This document shows, piece by piece, positions 59,370 through 64,000 of a DNA stretch of 64,000 bases. Within the stretch, counting starts at the first letter, position 1; each line of letters starts with the position of its first letter. The position numbers and the translations under genes were made by a program. The DNA lies in assembly GCA_003049465.1 (NCBI GenBank), contig PYSS01000026.1, positions 253,984 through 317,983 on the forward strand. The letters run 5' to 3'. The stretch comes from Magnaporthiopsis rhizophila. Taxonomy: Eukaryota > Ascomycota > Sordariomycetes > Magnaporthales > Magnaporthaceae. The notes beneath the pieces are model-generated. The model ran no database searches. It was not told where the DNA came from and worked only from the letters and a program-made list of their open reading frames with translations.

Positions 59370-60791
59370 TTACGAGTTGGCATCCTTGTTGCTCTGAGCG
59401 CTAGCGCTCATAACAGGCTGTTGCGTCGGCAGAGTGTTCTTTGTCTGCTGGGACTGGCGAGCCTTGGCCCAGGCGTAGACGATACCGCTGATGAAACCAA
59501 GCACGATGGCTGAAACGGACCCGAAGGTGACGGGGGCATCGAAGAAGATGAGGCCGCTAACGGCGATGGGCAACTTGTTGAGGGCGCCAACCATGGAGTA
59601 AGTCGTCGAGGTCGTCACGCGGATACACCACGCCGAACAGTATGAGATGAAGATGGCGGCCAGGCCCGAGTAGATCATGCCGATGAAGAGTGTGTTGCGG
59701 GTCTCGATAGGGAAATTCCTGGCCAGGTTTGCGCTCGACCAGTCCTCGGCAATCAGCGAGCAGACAACAAGGACGGGGATGGTGAGGAGGTTGTTGTAGA
59801 ACATGGCTTAAAAAAAAAAAAGCCCCCGCCTGTTAGTACTCGGTTCTTCCATCGTTGCCGCAAGTCAAACTATCGTATCAGCATCAGGAGAAAACACGTA
59901 CAGTCCCAGTCCTTGAAGTTCATCTTGTGGATGACCTTTCGCATGGTCAGAAGGTACGCAGCGCTGCAGAAGACGTTCATGCCCATCCACGCGTACCCCG
60001 CGTTGAGGGTAGAAATGGCAGCAGAGGCATGGCCCGGGTGCGGAGCGCCGGAAATGGCGCTCTGAATGTCGGCCCAGGCAGCGACAACGGAGCTGAGGAC
60101 GATAAGACCGAAGGAGAGCAGTGCGAGGGGAGTGACGCGGCCGCCGAACCAAAGGACCTCTCCGTACGCAATGGCGATGATGGTCAGATTCTTGAAGATG
60201 GTGTATACCGGGACCGAGAGGAACTGGAGGGCCTTGGTGCTCGTGTAGATCATGCCGACGAGAAGGATCGAGATGGGGAACCCTGCAGCCATAACATGTC
60301 AGCTTCTGCACCGTCACCGCCGGTTGCCATATTGCGAAGACACATGGGGTTCACGGTCACGCACATCTCTTTGCCTTGGTCTGGTCGTAGGGAGCCAGGT
60401 TTGTGATGAGCCCTGCCTGCTTGCAGACCATGATGGCCGCGATACAGACGATCGCCTGCAAAGATTCTGTCAGCCATGTCTCGAGACTGTTGTGGGCGGG
60501 CGGGGGCTTTCGTCTTACCTGCACAGCGAGGTAGAAAAAGTTCAGGTTCCACGACGAGCCCGAAACAACATATTTGTTCACCACCGTCATGCTGATGGAG
60601 GAGAGGCAGTAGGCCAGGATGGAGGCGCCTGGGCTGTTGTCGATCTTTGAAAGCGAGAAGCCGCCTCCCATGGCGCCCCCGCTGGAGCGTGCTCGGCTCG
60701 AGACGGGCGACCTCGCCAGGAAAGGCTCCTTCTCGACGCTGCTCTGGGCAGGCATGTTGACGACGAAGTCCTCATTCTTCTTGTCCGACAT
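59370..60791 (-). CDS. VRG4: Golgi GDP-mannose transporter
   Basis: 393 residues in four exons: 60791-60519, 60455-60365, 60283-59903 and 59806-59370. The third intron ends in a long pyrimidine tract (an A-run on the forward strand) before a TTAAG acceptor. A cytosolic tail of about 55 residues is followed by about ten membrane helices of the nucleotide-sugar transporter (DMT) fold. The two motifs that bind GDP-mannose in yeast Vrg4 are present: FYNN at 251-254 and GALNK at 322-326. It exchanges GDP-mannose for GMP across the Golgi membrane, feeding mannosylation of cell-wall proteins and lipids, and is essential in yeast. Confidence 0.97.
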
Positions 60792-61764
60792 CTTGGGCGA
60801 CTGTTTGGGGTGTTGGATCGCAGGCGCAGGAGAGATGATGGTCGTCCTCGGGGAACACAGAGATGGAAAGGGACAGGTTGAAAAGGGGACCCGTTCGGAG
60901 CGGTGCGCTTCGTGTGGCTGGCTGGAACGGAGGCTCCGCTGTTTTGGAGGTTGCAGCGCGGCGATGCCTTGAAAAGACCACAGCCGTCGAATGCGCGCGG
61001 GTGAAGAATGGAAGTCCCGGAGCAGGAGAGCGGGATTGATTAAAATCTCCAGCGGTCAACTTCGTGCTGCAGACGGACGCGTCGAGGGCAAGCCAATGTC
61101 AGGGCATGGGTGGAAAAAAAAAACCGAGGGCGGACGCAAGCGCAAGATTAAACCTGGCAAATTGCTTATCGGGATTCCCACCACCCGTAAAATGACCATG
61201 CGTCTCTGGTGGTCCCCAAGCTAGTAGCCAGGTACAGCGTGCCAGGCGGTGTCAAGGCGGGACAGCCAACGGGAGCGATCAATGTGGGGTTCGCATCACA
61301 ATTTTGGCAGGGGCTGATGGGCCCGCGAAATAAAAACATAGAGGAGAGAAAAGGGGCTGAAAGGGGCCTGGCCAGAGCCGACAGGATCTGTGGGAGGACG
61401 CTGATTGGGTGGCAGCGCTGCATGACCCCGTGGCTGTGTTCCCGTACTGTGCGCACTGAGCGCCCTCACCCGAGCGAGTCTTTGGCGATCAACTGTCGGG
61501 AGGGCTGGGTTGATGCTCGAGCAGGAAAGGGGGTTGTGGACTCTGAACAAAAGCTATTTGATGCACATGGGCGAAGGCATCTGCATACCTGCCTACCTAG
61601 TGGCCTCAGCCGGGCAATCAGCCGACTGAACTGAGAACCAACACATAAATGTGACTCCATTTCGATCGAATTGATTACGGAGGGTTCCATCTAAACGACA
61701 GAAGGTGTCTGAGAGCCCCCAATTCGACAATGCCACTTCATTGCGCTCAATCCCGGGCAGGATT
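60792..61764. other. Intergenic, promoter of VRG4
   Basis: 973 bp. The VRG4 promoter lies at the lower end; the upper end is the 3' UTR of the dehydrogenase. No gene supported. Confidence 0.5.
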
Positions 61765-63121
61765 TTATGTCTGAATGATGTCCATCATGCTGGTGGTAGA
61801 GTCGGCCGTGTCATCGTCCATCGGCCTGTCCTCCATCTTCTCGTCTTCGTCCACTCTTTCACCGGGCCTGTCTTCTCCCTGCGTATCCATCTTTTCTTCC
61901 TTTACGCTCTTGTCAGGGGTTTCTACCTGCGATTGCTGCTGCTGCTGCTGTTCTGATTGTTGTTGTAGTTGTTGTGGTGATGGTTGCTGTGGTTGTTGTT
62001 GCAATTGTGGCTGCGATTGCTGCTGTTGTTGGTCTTGCCCTGGTTGGCCGAGTGCGTCCGGAGCAGGCGGGAAGTTGAGATGCTTCCAGTCCTCAAGCTC
62101 CTCGGTGACAGACCGCAGGCGGTCGCGGATGCTCTCGATGGCGTAGCTACCGAGCAGCAGGCGCAGGGGTGGGTAGGAGCAGTGGCCAAGCTGCCACACC
62201 AGCTCGGCACACTTGACGGCGCTTGTTGGCTGGCGATCGCCGAGCCACTGAACCATGCGCTTCGCGTGAAGGGCGGGCGAGGTGGCGCTCGAATACGCCT
62301 CGCTGGCTGGGCGGATAAGAAAATGACCCCAAGTCGGCAGCGGGTTGGCCTGGGAGTCGGGTTCGTCGCGGCGAACGAGACCCGGCTCAACCAGGGTGGC
62401 CTTCACGTTGAAGGAGTCGATTTCGTACAGCATAGCCTCGACGAGGCCCTCAACGGCGTACTTGGTAGCACAGTAGGGCCCCAGGCCAGGAACACCCAGG
62501 GCTCCCGATGTGGAGCTGAAGATGAGGTAACGACCGGCGCCCTGCTGGCGGAAGTAGGGCAGACTGGTCTGGATGATATGCAGAGTTCCCATGAAGTTGG
62601 TCTCGAACTGGTTGCGTATCTCGTGCTCGTCCTGGTCCTCGCAGGCACCAATGACACCGAAGCCGGAGCAGTTGGCGATGATATCGATGCGGCCGAAGCG
62701 CTCAAGGGTCTTGTCGACGACGCGCTGGACCGAGTCCTTGGCGCGCACGTCGCAGAGGGCGCCAAGGCAGTTGTCATGCTGCTGCACCATAGACTCGGGC
62801 GTCGACTCGAATGTCTTGCCTACCGTCGTGACCTTGTCGCCGTGGGCGAGCGCACTCTTTACGAGCGAGCGGCCCATGTGCCCCGTCCCGCCAAAGACCT
62901 ATGATGATGGAGCGCATTAGTGCTTGCAATGCGCGAGGAGACGGTCGGGTGGTGATCGGTGGGCTGGGATCGAGACGCACGATCCAAACCAGCTGCTTCG
63001 TCGGGCCCTGGGGTGAAGGTGGATCGCAGCTTGCAGGCAACTGCAGCCTGAGGGACCGCACAGGACCATGGCCTACGCTCCCGGCCTCTGAACCCTCGAA
63101 TGTAGCGCTTCGTGAATCCAT
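61765..63121 (-). CDS. Short-chain dehydrogenase with polyQ/acidic tail
   Basis: 424 residues in two exons, 63121-62981 and 62898-61765; the 82-nt intron (GTGCGT donor, CACTAAT branch, ATAG acceptor) joins QLVWI to VFGGTGHMG in phase. The Rossmann part is a classical SDR of about 250 residues: a cofactor loop GGTGHMG in place of the usual TGxxxGxG, CDVRAKDS, NCSG, LIFSSTSGALG with the catalytic Ser, and YCATK with catalytic Tyr and Lys near 187. It resembles the fungal SDR group starting KQLVW, whose substrates are unknown. The C-terminal about 90 residues are unusual for an SDR: a Gln-rich tract (about 334-370) and an acidic Asp/Glu/Met region. The first 40 residues are Ser/Pro-rich and of doubtful conservation. 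Confidence 0.85.
61925..62035 (-). repeat. Polyglutamine-coding CAG/CAA tract
   Basis: On the minus strand mostly CAG and CAA codons, with some Pro, Ser and Leu interruptions, inside the dehydrogenase gene. The mixed codons suggest selection for Gln rather than simple slippage. Confidence 0.85.
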
Positions 63122-64000
63122 CGCCGCGGCCTAGGTTGCTTTGCGATTCTCTCGGGGGCGACGGAGTCGGCTTTCAATCAACGCGATCAAGCATGCTGGC
63201 GACGCAGCACCGCAGGCCTCCTGCGAAGGGGTGGCAATCAGCCGCCTGCGACAGCAGAGGCACAAAAAGCACAGCCGGCTGTTGAGTTCGGGAAGCGAAG
63301 GTGCTCGACACGATGCAACGCAGCACCAGGAGCACAAACAGTCGATCCAGTGACCCAAGCCAGCCACCAATTGAATTTTGCATGCCCGTTTCCAGCCAGA
63401 ATTGGCGATGCCTCCTCCCCAACCACGCTGGCATGACTTAGTCGACCGCGCTAAATAGATCCGCCCAGCTACCTGGTCTGGGGGTCCGTGAAAAGCCCAA
63501 CCACCACCAGCCCAACTCGCCTGGCCACATGCAACTGCAGCCCCAGCCACAACTCCCGACTGCCACGGCGCAGCATGAGCCCATGTCATTTCGAAATGGA
63601 TAATCCAGCGGAGGCGTCTGGAATCAAAACCTCGCCAGGCGACCGCCACTTGTCTCTTTATTTGTCGGGTTCAATTCGACATCCATTGAGTCCAACCCGA
63701 CACCGCACTGCAACCCCCTTTATCAGCTGTGAGTCTTTGCTCGAATCACTGACGGCGTCACTCGGACGAATAGCAAGCAGCATGGCTAGACTCAGGTCTG
63801 GTGACGTCAGCCTCAGCATCTTTTGGTCAGAGGGCGCCCCGGATTGGACAACACATGAAGGTCCTGTGCCAGCAGCAGAAACCCGTCATTTGCTTCCATT
63901 GACGCAACCGTCTGCTGAAGCCTATGCGCCCCTTGGCGGCACGAGGCAGGGAGCCCAGCGGGAGCCTGTAGGCGAGCAGGGGCTGATTCTGGTGGGACGC
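63122..64000. other. Upstream region of the dehydrogenase gene
   Basis: No gene supported up to the window edge. Contains a perfect TGACGTCA at 63802-63809, about 680 bp upstream of the dehydrogenase start. Confidence 0.5.
63802..63809. promoter_or_regulatory. CRE palindrome TGACGTCA
   Basis: Second perfect Atf1/CREB-type 8-mer of the window. The nearest start codon is that of the dehydrogenase, but a gene beyond the window edge could equally own it. Confidence 0.35.

Overview
The window is 64 kb of nuclear DNA from a filamentous ascomycete (Pezizomycotina, probably Sordariomycetes). Genes are spaced roughly every 2-4 kb on both strands. Introns are short (55-165 nt), with GTATGT/GTAAGT-type donors and CTGAC/CTAAC branch sites. 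Codons are GC-rich. Poly-A/T and GA/CT tracts sit between genes and in introns. All proteins were read by splicing open frames by hand, so exon borders are predictions, but reading phase closes for every gene listed, with the two uncertain junctions stated.

Layout. 1-5357 has no convincing gene. 5358-9712 (+) is a Lam1/Lam3 (Ysp1/Sip3)-type sterol-transfer protein with BAR, PH, GRAM and VASt domains. 10752-13141 (+) is a DUF3074 protein with a long coiled coil. 13369-18690 (-) is the THADA/Trm732 tRNA-methylation factor. 19129-19913 (+) is Tim23. 21546-22584 (+) is a Met/Pro/Gly-rich protein I do not recognise. 23718-24578 (+) is dephospho-CoA kinase. 25192-28455 (+) is a large low-complexity protein with a Gly-Trp-rich C-terminal half. 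29780-31152 (-) is eIF5, divergent from the purine enzyme Ade5,7 (32529-34916, +). 35390-37256 (-) is a lone cytochrome P450. 37712-38091 (-) is a small Cys-rich protein. 38971-42345 (-) is an Ark1/Prk1-type actin-regulating kinase. 43310-45247 (-) is an amino-acid permease. 47659-51130 (-) is Tti1, divergent from a SidJ-like DUF1749 hydrolase (51608-52600, +). 52773-53869 (-) is an emopamil-binding-protein-like sterol isomerase. 54378-55400 (-) is the splicing factor Cwc15, divergent from the exosome subunit Rrp45 (55824-56851, +). 57220-58228 (-) is an Arl3/ARFRP1 GTPase with a large insert. 59370-60791 (-) is the GDP-mannose transporter Vrg4. 61765-63121 (-) is a short-chain dehydrogenase with a polyglutamine and acidic tail.

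Most genes are conserved housekeeping functions: translation, RNA processing, mitochondrial import, CoA and purine synthesis, PIKK assembly, Golgi traffic and glycosylation. I see no biosynthetic cluster, transposon, CRISPR array, rRNA or tRNA gene. The less ordinary content is the GW-rich protein (a possible Argonaute-binding platform), the insert-bearing Arl3, the EBP-type isomerase with its full catalytic set plus a 27-nt exon and a GC-AG intron, the polyQ-tailed dehydrogenase, and several regulatory motifs in divergent or gene-free regions.
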